A stretch of 64,000 nt of DNA from Chthoniobacteraceae bacterium (lineage in GTDB: Bacteria > Verrucomicrobiota > Verrucomicrobiia > Chthoniobacterales > Chthoniobacteraceae): positions 1 to 64,000 of the forward strand of contig CANFTB010000022.1 in assembly GCA_947449735.1 (NCBI GenBank), given 5' to 3'. The notes under the pieces were generated by a model. That model saw only the letters and a program-made list of their open reading frames with translations. It searched no databases and was not told the DNA's origin. Within the stretch, counting starts at the first letter, position 1; each line of letters opens with the position of its first letter. The translations under genes and the position numbers were made by a program. Positions 34,601 through 39,202 of this stretch are shown here, piece by piece.

Positions 34601-36881
34601 CGGCAAGAAGATCGTCTCCATCGTAGCGGGAAAAACGCACGCGCTCGCGCTCAGCTCGGACGGTCTGGTCTACGCCTGGGGCCAGGGAACCAACGGCGCC
34701 TTGGGTAACGCAGCTTCCAGCAATTCTCAAACACCCGTCGCCGTTGATGTCTCGGGGGTTCTATCCGGCAAGGTGGTCTCCGCGATTGCCGCCGGAAACC
34801 AGTCTTCCCTCGTTCTGACCACGGACGGAAAAATGTACGCCTGGGGCATCAACTCCTACGGCGAAATCGGCGTGGGCAATACAACGCTTTCGAACATACC
34901 GAAGGCCGTGAACTCCACAGGCCTGCCAGCCGCCAAACAGGTGAAGGCGATCGCCGCCACCGTTTATCCCTCAACCACGCCGTACAACGCCACTCTCGCC
35001 CTCAGTACGGACTCCAAACTAATCGCATGGGGATACAACAGCCTCGGTGAAGTCGGCGACGGCACCACCACGACTCAAACTTCGCCCGTTCTGGCCGCCG
35101 TTCCCGCGCCCTACGCCTCCACCGCGTTCAACGGCCTCTCGGCAGGCTTCCTCTACGACAGCGCCGTCGTTCCCTTCACACTCCAGCCCGCCGACAAGAC
35201 CGCCAATCTGGGCGATTCCTTCCAGCTGCAGGGCGCCGTGCACGCCCCGGGGCAGATGGTCTCCTACCAGTGGAAGAAGGAGTCGGCCCCAGATTCCAAC
35301 ACCTTCCAAAATATCACAGGAGAAACCCTCCCCTGGTTGAACTTCACCTCCATCGACCTGACCGCCGCAGGCCGCTACCGGATGGAAGTCACGACCCCGG
35401 GTGGAGTCATCAACAGCAACACGGTCACGGTGACCGTCGCGGCTCCCCCCTCTGTAACCATCGCCAGCAGCGCCTCCACCGTCCTCCTTGGAGGCTCGGT
35501 CGACTTCACTTCTACCGTCCAAGGCTCCGGCCCCTTCACCTACCAGTGGCGCAGGACCAGCTCGAACATTTCCACCGGAACCTCCGCCTCCTTCCAAATC
35601 ACCTCGGCGACAGCCACGGACACCGGTGACTACGACCTCAAAGTCACCAACGTCTTTGGCACCACGACATCTACGACACGCACCCTCACCGTCCTGCTGC
35701 CGCCTGACATCACCAGCAGCCTGACCGTCTCCGGCCTTACCGACACCACGTTCTCCTACCAGATCGTGGCAGCCAACGGGGTCACCAGTTACTCCGCCAC
35801 CGGACTTCCGGCCGGCCTGACCTTGAATCCCACGACCGGGCTGATCTCCGGCACCCCTCTGGCGGGGGGAACCAGCACCGTCCGCATCACCGCGGTCGGC
35901 CCCGGGGGCACCACCTCGAAGGATGTCACACTGACAGTGGTCGCCGTTGTCGCCCCGGTCATCACCACCCAACCGGTTTCGATCACCGTAGCCATGGGCA
36001 ACACAGGCACCCTGAGCGCCGCAATCAAGAGCGAGACAGGCTACACCTACCAGTGGATGAAAAACGGCGTGTTGCTCGGGAGCCCTGTCATATGCGCGGG
36101 AGCGACCACCTCCAACACGGTCACTCTCAGCCTGCCAAATACCACCTCGTCTAGTGAAGGTCTCTACAGCCTCCTCGCGACCAGCAGCGTTAATCCGATT
36201 AAGAAAAAGGAAAGCAATCCCGCTCTGGTAACTGTGGACTGCGGGGCCGCCGTGTTTGTTTCAGCGAAGCTCCTGCGGACAAACAAGGTCTACGACCTCA
36301 CGGGCAAGTACTCGAATGCAACCATCAGCTTGGGATTCGCAGTCCCGTCAAACGACTTTTTACAAGTCACAACGCGAACCTCCACCGGCACGACTATCTT
36401 GTGGCGATGGTCCCCAATCAAGGTGGGCCTCTCAAAAATCATCACGAGCCAGACTTCAGGGACGCTGGATTTCTCGGCGGCTGACGTCCCAAAAACTCCC
36501 GGTTATTTCACGCTTTTGAGCATCACGAATGGAAAAGTTCTCAACATCAGCTTCATGATATCGTCCTTCGGCTCGAACTCCGCTTCAAGCCCTGGCGGCA
36601 GCGTGCCTGTCGCCGTTTCGATTCCTCCAAGAGATGCATCCGTTGCGGTCGGCGGCACTGCCAATTTTGGGGTGGTGGCGACCGGGGACCCCTCCATATA
36701 CACGTGGTACAAGGTCGTTGGAGGCAGTCGGACACTCGTATCAACAGGAGTCAGTTCTTTCCTCACACTAACAAACATCAGCGCCGCGGATGCGGCGGGC
36801 TACTTGGTGGTGGTTCAGAATGCGTTCGGTTCTTCGGTCGAAAGTGCAATGGCCGTACTCTCCATAGCCCCTGCCGATTAG
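22623..36881 (+). CDS. Giant secreted RCC1-propeller/Ig-like repeat protein
   Basis: A single uninterrupted frame encodes about 4752 residues from ATG 22623 (GTG 22584 would add 13). A signal peptide is visible: basic RSRK, hydrophobic LLAELWVAFAAVFLGSL, and a likely cut after LTAA. The mature part has 63 RCC1-type repeats of about 55 residues (consensus VYAWG.N..GQLGNG....S.PV.V...G.L.GK.I..IAAG..H..AL.SDG). They form four blocks of 21, 14, 14 and 14, with Ig-like domains between blocks. After the last block come an Ig pair, a He_PIG-like unit, an Ig unit, an unassigned segment and a final Ig unit. No C-terminal anchor, sorting or autotransporter domain is seen. RCC1 propellers and Ig units mediate binding, so an adhesin or surface-interaction role is inferred. 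Confidence 0.93.
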   Translation: MPPLPDRKVLFARSRKAVRLLAELWVAFAAVFLGSLSPARLTAAPAGSVLSWGSNGAGQFGEGRANGTATPVSIVRLPSTIEGKTVTLIAAGVSHTVVMTSDFKLYAWGLNDYGQLGNGDQITRVLPTAVDMTGVLAGKTVTEIVAGNKHTLVRTSDNLLFAWGQNGSGQLGNSLPANASFSALPVTVTMGALSGKTIVQIVAGGDHNLAVTSDKNVAGWGAGGSYQNGSAGGSNLYSPTLVPGLGPGSTKPIRSVAAGQLHSAALADDTELVYSWGYSAYGSLGNNMTTLSAATPIALTTSGVLSTPATTVKKIAAGAYHTIALTADNRIIAWGYNTSNQLGDGSASTRTTPVNVTMTALAGGTVASITSGQNHNYAITDTGAVFAWGTNSSGQYGSNSTTAFTTPKAVYFGGSLFGKTVSTYSLGGFHSIALDSTGKVSTWGYNLNGQLGTGNWDNSVIPVSPAQGDVLGSKTPKQTAAGDDFTAILMTDGSLFKWGANPNNQLGNGATHPTNVALPISAGSLGTSTLTLTGTITSGSYKVSVANNAGIYPGMAVTGTGIPASTSVASLSGGSLLFLSGTATTSTLTTTLTVSGAVTQGTISSIAAGRHHTLGISNGKVYTWGENTYGQLGNNGTSVAATPVAVYTQGVLSGKTITAIAAGSDHSLALASTGTLYSWGRGANGQLGRGSTADASAPVQVTMTGVLAGGTITAIGAGGNRSFALKSDGKVYAWGDNTTGLLGNGSLTAATSPVAVKTSGVLSGKTVTELAVGYSHTLVLTSDSKLFAWGNNDYGQLGTGNTTSSTEAVAVKMTGALNGKVPQHIYVGATSVESLVLCDDGKLYAWGGRGYGQTGNNTWTGSLEPTQVTFTGSVKHAAMGNGFGIVATTDDIISTWGAGELGQLGTKNDALTPKRGPGDYLGLNGRSIVSMVAGHASVTTNQTPEVALPFQLALTSDGKVYGWGRNEKGQLSTGSVSTSTTVTPTAISAGTLAFQSITAGGTHALAIATGGKAYAWGNNGSYGALGNNSTAVSSSPVAVSTAGVLSGKTITAVAAGWQHSLAATSDGGVYAWGANASGQLGNGSLISSVIPVAVLNTGTSAITGKKISAVAATNDGATGTSYALSADGFVYAWGNNSSGQLGNGTLTSSSSPVAVDTGTSSTLAGKKVVALAAGATHVLALTSDNQVYAWGGGSQGQIGNGGTANNNKMPLNVSIPSGVPIVAIAAHENTSYALASDGRVYAWGYGGIGAIGDNYTTTRSTPVLLTFPTDATVGTLCNIAAFGSSAFAWDTGGISFISEPQGLTTTQGGSFDLSCAVNTGGIQVNYQWWIESTMPDGTLRWLPVNGGSNPILSVSYADASNVGRYYVQASCHLGSLTSQIVTVSTTPSAPTFNSSLVLPSIVLAPGGSAILSIPQTGFGTYQWKKNGVAIPGATGPTFVITGADASAAGDYTLTVTNAFGSVTSVVQRVEVASGGSVVTWGANVFGQLGDGSSMAFTKVNTSGVLAGKKILKTAAGYMHVIALADDGNLYAWGYNTYGQLGNGLTTSSEAPVAVTMTGALSGKTITAVAASYFASFALASDGTVYSWGYNTYGGLGNGNFTSSYVPVAVSTSGVLSGKTITAIAASLYSAYALADDGKVYSWGYNSYGQLGNGNTNNSNTPVAVSTSGVLSGKTLTAIASCSTGYHCLAMDSDGKLYAWGWGTVGQLGNGATANSNVPVQVQMTGALAGKTVTNISVGGNFSAATAGGQAFTWGGNASGQLGNNSTTAASVPTAVQTSGTLSGKTIAATYCGDDFCVVKTTDNEFHAWGNNTYGQLGNGFADTSLVPVKMKLPAGKTFTSATASSPGGFTAILSDAASGGEVYTIGSDALGQYGALPSWGTSPPISLPSTAFDGKTVISVTGGYYHSVALTADGQVYTWGASNSNGQQGNGNTTSSSLTPVNISANGVLSGKKVVAISAGLHHTLAITSDGQLVAWGLGTSGQLGNGGTSTSPLPVLVTEMTAMQGKRFCSVAAAGNSSAALTSDGQVFTWGSGANGALGNGSTSATSTPGLVTGALASKIVVSLAAAHQSSASVYAVTSEGKLYGWGGNGSGQLGNGTTTDSSTPVSALGGLATKRVQAVAAGWSRVLVFAEDGQLYGFGQGDGGTFGNGTTNSATIPTTVTGMVGKTIQCFAVGNKTAQALTTDGLWYGWGSNPFGQVGDGGTVDRLLPVVVTPPAGLTTRRFMTICATNGDAMGSLNSNNTLAAFYALDSAKLNFTAPPQNACVPAGTSVTLSAGVHAPGVPIASYQWKKLSGGSWVPITGANTPVYVINSVDATTVGFYALEAASAIGTVMSDPAEVGILTTPPSYATDTSDTMTVDAGTTFSLSMPVPDGSGPFAYQWKKDGVPISGATKISLTITSADASSAGLYTLTASNGLGSVTSGALRLLVVDTSVAQASSVISWGNNLYGQIGDGLGIGRNKFIATDRTGVLAGKTVVAVAAGQNHSLALTDEGKVYAWGYNASGQLGNGTNVSSYLPVAVDTSGILFGKRVIAISAGASHSAALTDDGLVFSWGIGTSGQLGNSYSLSSSTPMAVTTTGVMAGKTVTAIACELNATVALTSSGEVFCWGIGTSGQLGNAASLTSNVPVAAAIPGVPGTRTVTKITAGGNFAVALTSDNLLYSWGLGTSYQLGNGGSTTSNTPVAVTMSGVLSGKTISQISSGAAHTLVLASDGLAFSWGTNTYGRLGNNTNTDASAPVAVLTSKTFTSVSASASFSYFLGTDGVLYACGLNTSGQLALKSFVDWWVPTACTGTPAAKTISAISAGNNVHSLLLTSTGEVYGCGSNQYGQLGDGNSAYYTAPVSIAAGSFENKTIVSVVGGNNHSAALSSDGVVYTWGSNASGQNGDGSSIPNPTPSNISSNGALAGKFVRSLAAGNTHTLALTSDNQIVSWGTNVSGQLGIGSTTASKIPVLVGISGALAGETIVSVAAAGDTSFALTADGQVYGWGSGTNGLLGNGQTTFTSNSPILIAGALAGKTVVSLTGTGSSCHALTSDGLIYSWGSNATGAIGDGTLVNALVPTQVTGVFSSKKAVSVEAGAGHVVALSDDGLVYAWGTGTSGQLGNGASSSSSSPVLVALLAGKNIKSLSASGNTSIALTTDGAIYVWGDNSTGQVADGTLVNRTNPTQVALPAALSGLKINAVGLANQTAYAWNSANVTITGQPLSQSAVTGGSVTLSVEISNPANVAVAYQWKRRTGSGAGATTTSISGAYSAAYTISSLTSTNTGTYLVDVITPLGSVTSDTAEVSVLQDPPSFSASALTPVVLASGGTLSASISVTGSAPFTYQWRKNGVPIPGATSATLTDVGALPSDSGSYTLVASNALGSAVSQILPVQVGSGTSQLSGSALVWGDNYYGQLGNGLGAGMPIPAQMDTSGSNLLNGKTIVQMAAGQYHVLVLASDGKLYAWGRNSNGQLGNGTTTHSSTPVAVTMSGVLSGKTITAVAAGAQHSVVLTSDGLVFSWGYGGLGQMGQGSTANATTPVAPLMTGVLAGKQIKRIATCANATIALSSDGLAIYAWGDGTVGQLGNNASTQQNSPVAVTMTGALSGKTVSAIAAGATHAVALSSDGLAFAWGANAFGQLGDNSTIQRLVPVAVTATGALSGKVLTQASAESSATFVVSTSGELFAWGAASRRGDGSVVQSQVPVSVSAISSLASKTVTAVSSGLEHSFAITSDKQVYSFGLNSNGQLGTGDFVDALFPTPINLVGSLFSKSYSTAAAAVGVQAPAFVAGGAGFSIAAASDGTIHTWGENTYGQHGRTAQPLYQTPPTTLLSKALGGKKLVQVAAGPTHTVALADDGLLYAAGRNDYGQLGLGYTGGYLNEFQQIPMTGLLLNKTIVAVGVGQSHTTVLTASGDVLSWGSNSVGQLGNGSALTSSNVPVALDRSGTIGGSADLTSKRIIGISVAPFDGWNMALTSDGLVYAWGNNANGQMGKVTAATQFLAPSAVLSTGVLAGKKIVSIVAGKTHALALSSDGLVYAWGQGTNGALGNAASSNSQTPVAVDVSGVLSGKVVSAIAAGNQSSLVLTTDGKMYAWGINSYGEIGVGNTTLSNIPKAVNSTGLPAAKQVKAIAATVYPSTTPYNATLALSTDSKLIAWGYNSLGEVGDGTTTTQTSPVLAAVPAPYASTAFNGLSAGFLYDSAVVPFTLQPADKTANLGDSFQLQGAVHAPGQMVSYQWKKESAPDSNTFQNITGETLPWLNFTSIDLTAAGRYRMEVTTPGGVINSNTVTVTVAAPPSVTIASSASTVLLGGSVDFTSTVQGSGPFTYQWRRTSSNISTGTSASFQITSATATDTGDYDLKVTNVFGTTTSTTRTLTVLLPPDITSSLTVSGLTDTTFSYQIVAANGVTSYSATGLPAGLTLNPTTGLISGTPLAGGTSTVRITAVGPGGTTSKDVTLTVVAVVAPVITTQPVSITVAMGNTGTLSAAIKSETGYTYQWMKNGVLLGSPVICAGATTSNTVTLSLPNTTSSSEGLYSLLATSSVNPIKKKESNPALVTVDCGAAVFVSAKLLRTNKVYDLTGKYSNATISLGFAVPSNDFLQVTTRTSTGTTILWRWSPIKVGLSKIITSQTSGTLDFSAADVPKTPGYFTLLSITNGKVLNISFMISSFGSNSASSPGGSVPVAVSIPPRDASVAVGGTANFGVVATGDPSIYTWYKVVGGSRTLVSTGVSSFLTLTNISAADAAGYLVVVQNAFGSSVESAMAVLSIAPAD
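22764..26501 (+). repeat. RCC1 block 1: 21 repeats (three predicted propellers)
   Basis: Counting the WG..., GQLG anchors gives 21 repeats from VLSWGSNGAGQFG to VYAWGYGGIGAIGD, about 1246 residues. Repeat 9 (LFKWGANPNNQLG) carries an extra segment of about 80 residues. Repeat 4 (VAGWGAGGSYQNG) and repeat 14 are the most divergent. Twenty-one equals three sets of seven blades. Confidence 0.85.
24184..24430 (+). other. Insert in RCC1 repeat 9 with adhesin/phage-fibre-like motif
   Basis: Between the GQLG and AAGRHH parts of repeat 9, about 80 Thr/Ser/Gly-rich residues are inserted. The core reads NNAGIYPGMAVTGTGIPAST, then VASLSGG and LFLSGTAT. A GM.VTGTGIPAGT.V.S..G pattern occurs repeatedly in large bacterial surface proteins and phage tail proteins. 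It would form a loop emerging from one propeller blade. Confidence 0.6.
26502..27044 (+). other. First Ig-like domain pair of the giant protein
   Basis: Two Ig-like units follow block 1. The first starts ISFISEPQGLTTTQGGSF and has YQWW. The second has YQWKKNGVAIPGAT and ASAAGDYTLTVTNAFGSV. The core Trp and the D..Y pattern match bacterial I-set-like units. Confidence 0.8.
27045..29387 (+). repeat. RCC1 block 2: 14 repeats (two predicted propellers)
   Basis: Fourteen repeats from VVTWGANVFGQLG to WYGWGSNPFGQVG, about 781 residues. The first repeats (VYSWGYNTYGGLG, VYSWGYNSYGQLG) are nearly identical to each other. The eighth (VYTIGSDALGQYG) is divergent, at the start of the second set of seven. 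Confidence 0.85.
29388..29939 (+). other. Second Ig-like domain pair of the giant protein
   Basis: Units with SYQWKKLSGGSWVPITGANT and YQWKKDGVPISGATKISLT, followed by ASSAGLYTLTASNGLGSV. The layout matches the first pair, 2886 bp downstream of it. Confidence 0.8.
29940..32213 (+). repeat. RCC1 block 3: 14 repeats (two predicted propellers)
   Basis: Fourteen repeats from VISWGNNLYGQIG to IYVWGDNSTGQVA, about 758 residues. Repeats 7 and 8 have Cys in place of the blade Trp (LYACGLNTSG, VYGCGSNQYG), at the boundary between the two sets of seven. Confidence 0.85.
32214..32775 (+). other. Third Ig-like domain pair of the giant protein
   Basis: Units with VAYQWKRRTGSG and FTYQWRKNGVPIPGATSATL, followed by SDSGSYTLVASNALGSA. 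They lie 2826 bp after the second pair. Confidence 0.8.
32776..35165 (+). repeat. RCC1 block 4: 14 repeats (two predicted propellers)
   Basis: Fourteen repeats from LVWGDNYYGQLG to LIAWGYNSLGEVG, about 797 residues. Repeat 6 is shortened (LFAWGAASRRGDG, lacking GQLG). Repeat 8 (IHTWGENTYGQHG) opens the second set of seven and is preceded by a longer linker. Confidence 0.85.
35166..36881 (+). other. C-terminal Ig-rich tail of the giant protein
   Basis: Order by reading: an Ig pair (35166-35700, SYQWKKESAPDS and FTYQWRRTSSN); a He_PIG-like unit (35701-35943, YSATGLPAGLTLNPTTGLIS); an Ig unit (35944-36230, YTYQWMKNGVLLG); a segment with no recognised family (36231-36590); and a last Ig-like unit ending at the stop (36591-36881, YTWYKVVGGSRT). 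The final 600 bp look less GC-rich and less repetitive than the rest. There is no LPXTG, PEP-CTERM or Por-type tail. Confidence 0.7.
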
Positions 36882-36939
36882 CCCCCTCCTTCCGCGGGGC
36901 GCTGCAACGCTCCAACAAGGACGCTCCTCAAGATTTCGG

Positions 36940-37629
36940 CTAAAACGCCCCTGCGACGGCGGCCACAAAGTCCCGCATTTTCACTCGGTCTTTGACTCCG
37001 GGAGAGCCCTCGACACCGCTCGCCACGTCCACAGCATAGGGACGAACCAAGCGCACCGCTTCCGCCACGTTGTCGGGCTCCAGCCCGCCGGCAAGCGTGA
37101 TTCTGAGCTGCGGAAACCGCCCGACGGCTTCCGCCGCCAGACGCAAGTCGGCAAGCGCACCCGTCCCGCCGAAAGCCCCCGGAACAGCGGCATCCAACAG
37201 CACCTGGCGCGTCGACCATTCCGTCAACCGCTCAACGTCATTCGGCCCGCTCAAACGCACCGCACGCACAAAAGAATGTCCTGAGGCTGCAATCCGGGCG
37301 CAATAATCCGCGGGCTCGTCCCCATGCAATTGTAAGAGGTCGATAAACGACAGGCCGGCCATTTGCAGCGCCTCCTCCAGAGGCAGGTTGATTCCAAGCG
37401 CCACCCGGCACACAAAAACCGGAACTTCACGAAGCCATTCCCCTGCCGCACGAATATCCAAATACCGGCGACTCCCCTTCCATGTGTTAAATCCCAAAGC
37501 GTCCGCCCCCGCATCCACCGCTGCCTCGGCATCGGCGGCGTTCGTGATTCCGCAAATCTTAACCCGAACCCGAAAGGACGAGACTCCGGCTGGTATCGAG
37601 CGTGATTGGATTGGGACTTGGGGACTCAT
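36940..37629 (-). CDS. trpF: Phosphoribosylanthranilate isomerase
   Basis: The 229-residue TIM barrel catalyses the Amadori isomerisation of PRA to CdRP in tryptophan synthesis. The general base Cys26 lies in VKICGIT. Further marks are LLQLHGDEP, LLDAAVPGAFGGTG, LAGGLEPDNVAEAV and the acid Asp in VDVASGVEGSPGVKD. The ATG at 37629 overlaps the stop of the upstream holin-like gene (ATGA). No other trp gene is nearby. Confidence 0.95.
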   Translation of the reverse strand: MSPQVPIQSRSIPAGVSSFRVRVKICGITNAADAEAAVDAGADALGFNTWKGSRRYLDIRAAGEWLREVPVFVCRVALGINLPLEEALQMAGLSFIDLLQLHGDEPADYCARIAASGHSFVRAVRLSGPNDVERLTEWSTRQVLLDAAVPGAFGGTGALADLRLAAEAVGRFPQLRITLAGGLEPDNVAEAVRLVRPYAVDVASGVEGSPGVKDRVKMRDFVAAVAGAF

Positions 37630-38024
37630 CGCTTACTTCGAAGGGAACCATGATATGTGACCAAGTGCCAGTGTCCATTGTGTGCGCGAAACCAGCAGGA
37701 GAGAGCCCAACTCCAAAGGCTCAAGGAAATCACCACCCACCCAGGGTGCTGAATGTCACCAGCCCACACAGAAGGAACCAAGGCCGTGACACTCCAGAAG
37801 ACTCCCATGTTTAACACCGATATTGCCAGCAGCAACCACCAGACAACGCTGTCCGCGCTCACAGGAAACCGCAGAACCACAGGCCGCAAACCGGCGTTCC
37901 AGAATCCCAGCCATAACCCGAGCGTTACCCAACCCAGTCCCCCGCTTGCCCGCAACCCACCCCAGGCAAAACACAGAACCCCGAAAATACCGGAACACAC
38001 CCACCTGCCCAAAAACTCGCCCAT
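37626..38024 (-). CDS. Four-helix membrane protein of the phage-holin (superfamily IV) type
   Basis: From the ATG at 38024 the protein has 132 residues and four hydrophobic segments: WVCSGIFGVLCFAWGG, WVTLGLWLGFWNAGLRPVVL, WLLLAISVLNMGVFW and WVVISLSLWSWALSCWF. The G.WNA.LRP motif between segments two and three is the hallmark of small membrane proteins annotated as phage holin family IV, which in most bacteria are not lysis genes. A start at 38120 would give 164 residues. Its TGA overlaps the trpF ATG by four bases, implying coupled translation. Confidence 0.7.
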   Translation of the reverse strand: MGEFLGRWVCSGIFGVLCFAWGGLRASGGLGWVTLGLWLGFWNAGLRPVVLRFPVSADSVVWWLLLAISVLNMGVFWSVTALVPSVWAGDIQHPGWVVISLSLWSWALSCWFRAHNGHWHLVTYHGSLRSKR

Positions 38025-38173
38025 GTTCAAAGGAGTAGCGCAAGAAACCCTCCGTGGCATCCAGGCGATTTCCTGCACTCCAATAAAGCAACATGCAAAA
38101 ACTCCAAAAGCCGCCATCAAACATCCCCAACACCTTGAACATCAATAGCCATACTTGCAAATGGGCCTCGTCT

Positions 38174-38200
38174 TAAATACGCTCCTACCGTTCGGGATAC
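38174..38200 (+). promoter_or_regulatory. Candidate flagellar sigma-28 promoter upstream of flagellin
   Basis: TAAATACG at 38174-38181 is followed, 11 bases later, by CGGGATAC at 38193-38200. The flagellar sigma consensus is TAAAGTTT-N11-GCCGATAA. The TAAA and GATA cores and the spacing match; the other positions do not. It lies 25 bp before the flagellin ATG, as expected for a short leader. Confidence 0.35.
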
Positions 38201-38224
38201 CTCCCCCAAAAAATCCGCACCATT

Positions 38225-39133
38225 ATGCTCTCGATTTCCATCAACTCCTCCGGTTCGAATGATGCCTCGGAAGCTTTACTCCGCTCTCTGCAGAGACACC
38301 AAAAAAATGTCTCAAACCTCTCCAGCGGTTCGCAGATCTCTGAAATCTCCGACGACAGCGCAGGGTTCGCGGTGGCTTTCACGCTTAAAAACACCTCGCT
38401 ACGCTCCAAAAACGTTGCCAGCAACATTGCCAATGGGCTCTCCTTCCTTGAGCATCAGGCTGCGGGTCTCGAGAAGGTCTCTAATCTCGTCGGACGGATG
38501 TCAGAATTGACGACGGCCATGATGGATCCCGCAAAAACCGCGGTGGACCAGGACACCCACCTTCAGGAGATCAATAACCTGCGGGAAGAACTCTTCACAA
38601 CGCTCGAAGACAAGTTCAACGGCCGTGATCTGTTCTATACTCCCTATACGATCGGTGCGCCGGAAACCCTTTCTGTCAACGTATCTGCTGACGCCCAGAG
38701 AGAGGTCACCCTCACCCAAAGTGCATTCACCGAGGTCAATGATGCTTCGGGCAATGTCGTCGGCAGCCATGCCTGGGCAAGTTTTCTCGGAAACGATCCT
38801 TCCCCTCCCCACATTGGCGAATCGGGCTTCACCCAAACCCCAAGCGATCTCACAGATTTTTGGGGCACCTCTGGATACACGGACCTGCTTCAGGAAGTTT
38901 CGCGCATGATCGCGGACAACGGCTCCCAGCAGTCACAGTTGCACAACGCTCTGGAAAGCCTCACTTTGAGCGACCATCACCTCAGCGATGCCAACAGCCG
39001 CATCTACGACGTCGACGTCGCGCGCGAGGTGTCCCACATGGCCAGAAACCAGCTGCTCATCGACGCCAGCGCCTCCGCCATGGCCCAGTCCAACGTAACC
39101 TCTGCCGCCGTGCTGAAAATTATCACCGGGTAG
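38225..39133 (+). CDS. Flagellin
   Basis: The 302-residue protein has flagellin ends and a short centre. The N-terminal helix region reads LSSGSQISEISDDSAGFAVA and NVASNIANGLSFLEHQAAGL. The C-terminal D0/D1 region reads LLQEVSRMIADNGSQQSQL, SRIYDVDVAREVSHMARNQL and MAQSNVTSAAVLKIITG. These form the coiled core of the filament; D2/D3 surface domains are reduced to about 70 residues. The first residues MLSISINSSGS differ from the usual MxxxINTN start. It is a monocistronic gene between trpF and a TPR gene, with no flagellar assembly genes in the window. Confidence 0.92.
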   Translation: MLSISINSSGSNDASEALLRSLQRHQKNVSNLSSGSQISEISDDSAGFAVAFTLKNTSLRSKNVASNIANGLSFLEHQAAGLEKVSNLVGRMSELTTAMMDPAKTAVDQDTHLQEINNLREELFTTLEDKFNGRDLFYTPYTIGAPETLSVNVSADAQREVTLTQSAFTEVNDASGNVVGSHAWASFLGNDPSPPHIGESGFTQTPSDLTDFWGTSGYTDLLQEVSRMIADNGSQQSQLHNALESLTLSDHHLSDANSRIYDVDVAREVSHMARNQLLIDASASAMAQSNVTSAAVLKIITG

Positions 39134-39202
39134 GCGCCTTCCGGCACGGTTCTCGACGCGACGGTACCGTTGTGCTCCAGACCCCGCGGATGATCCCGCG
39201 CT

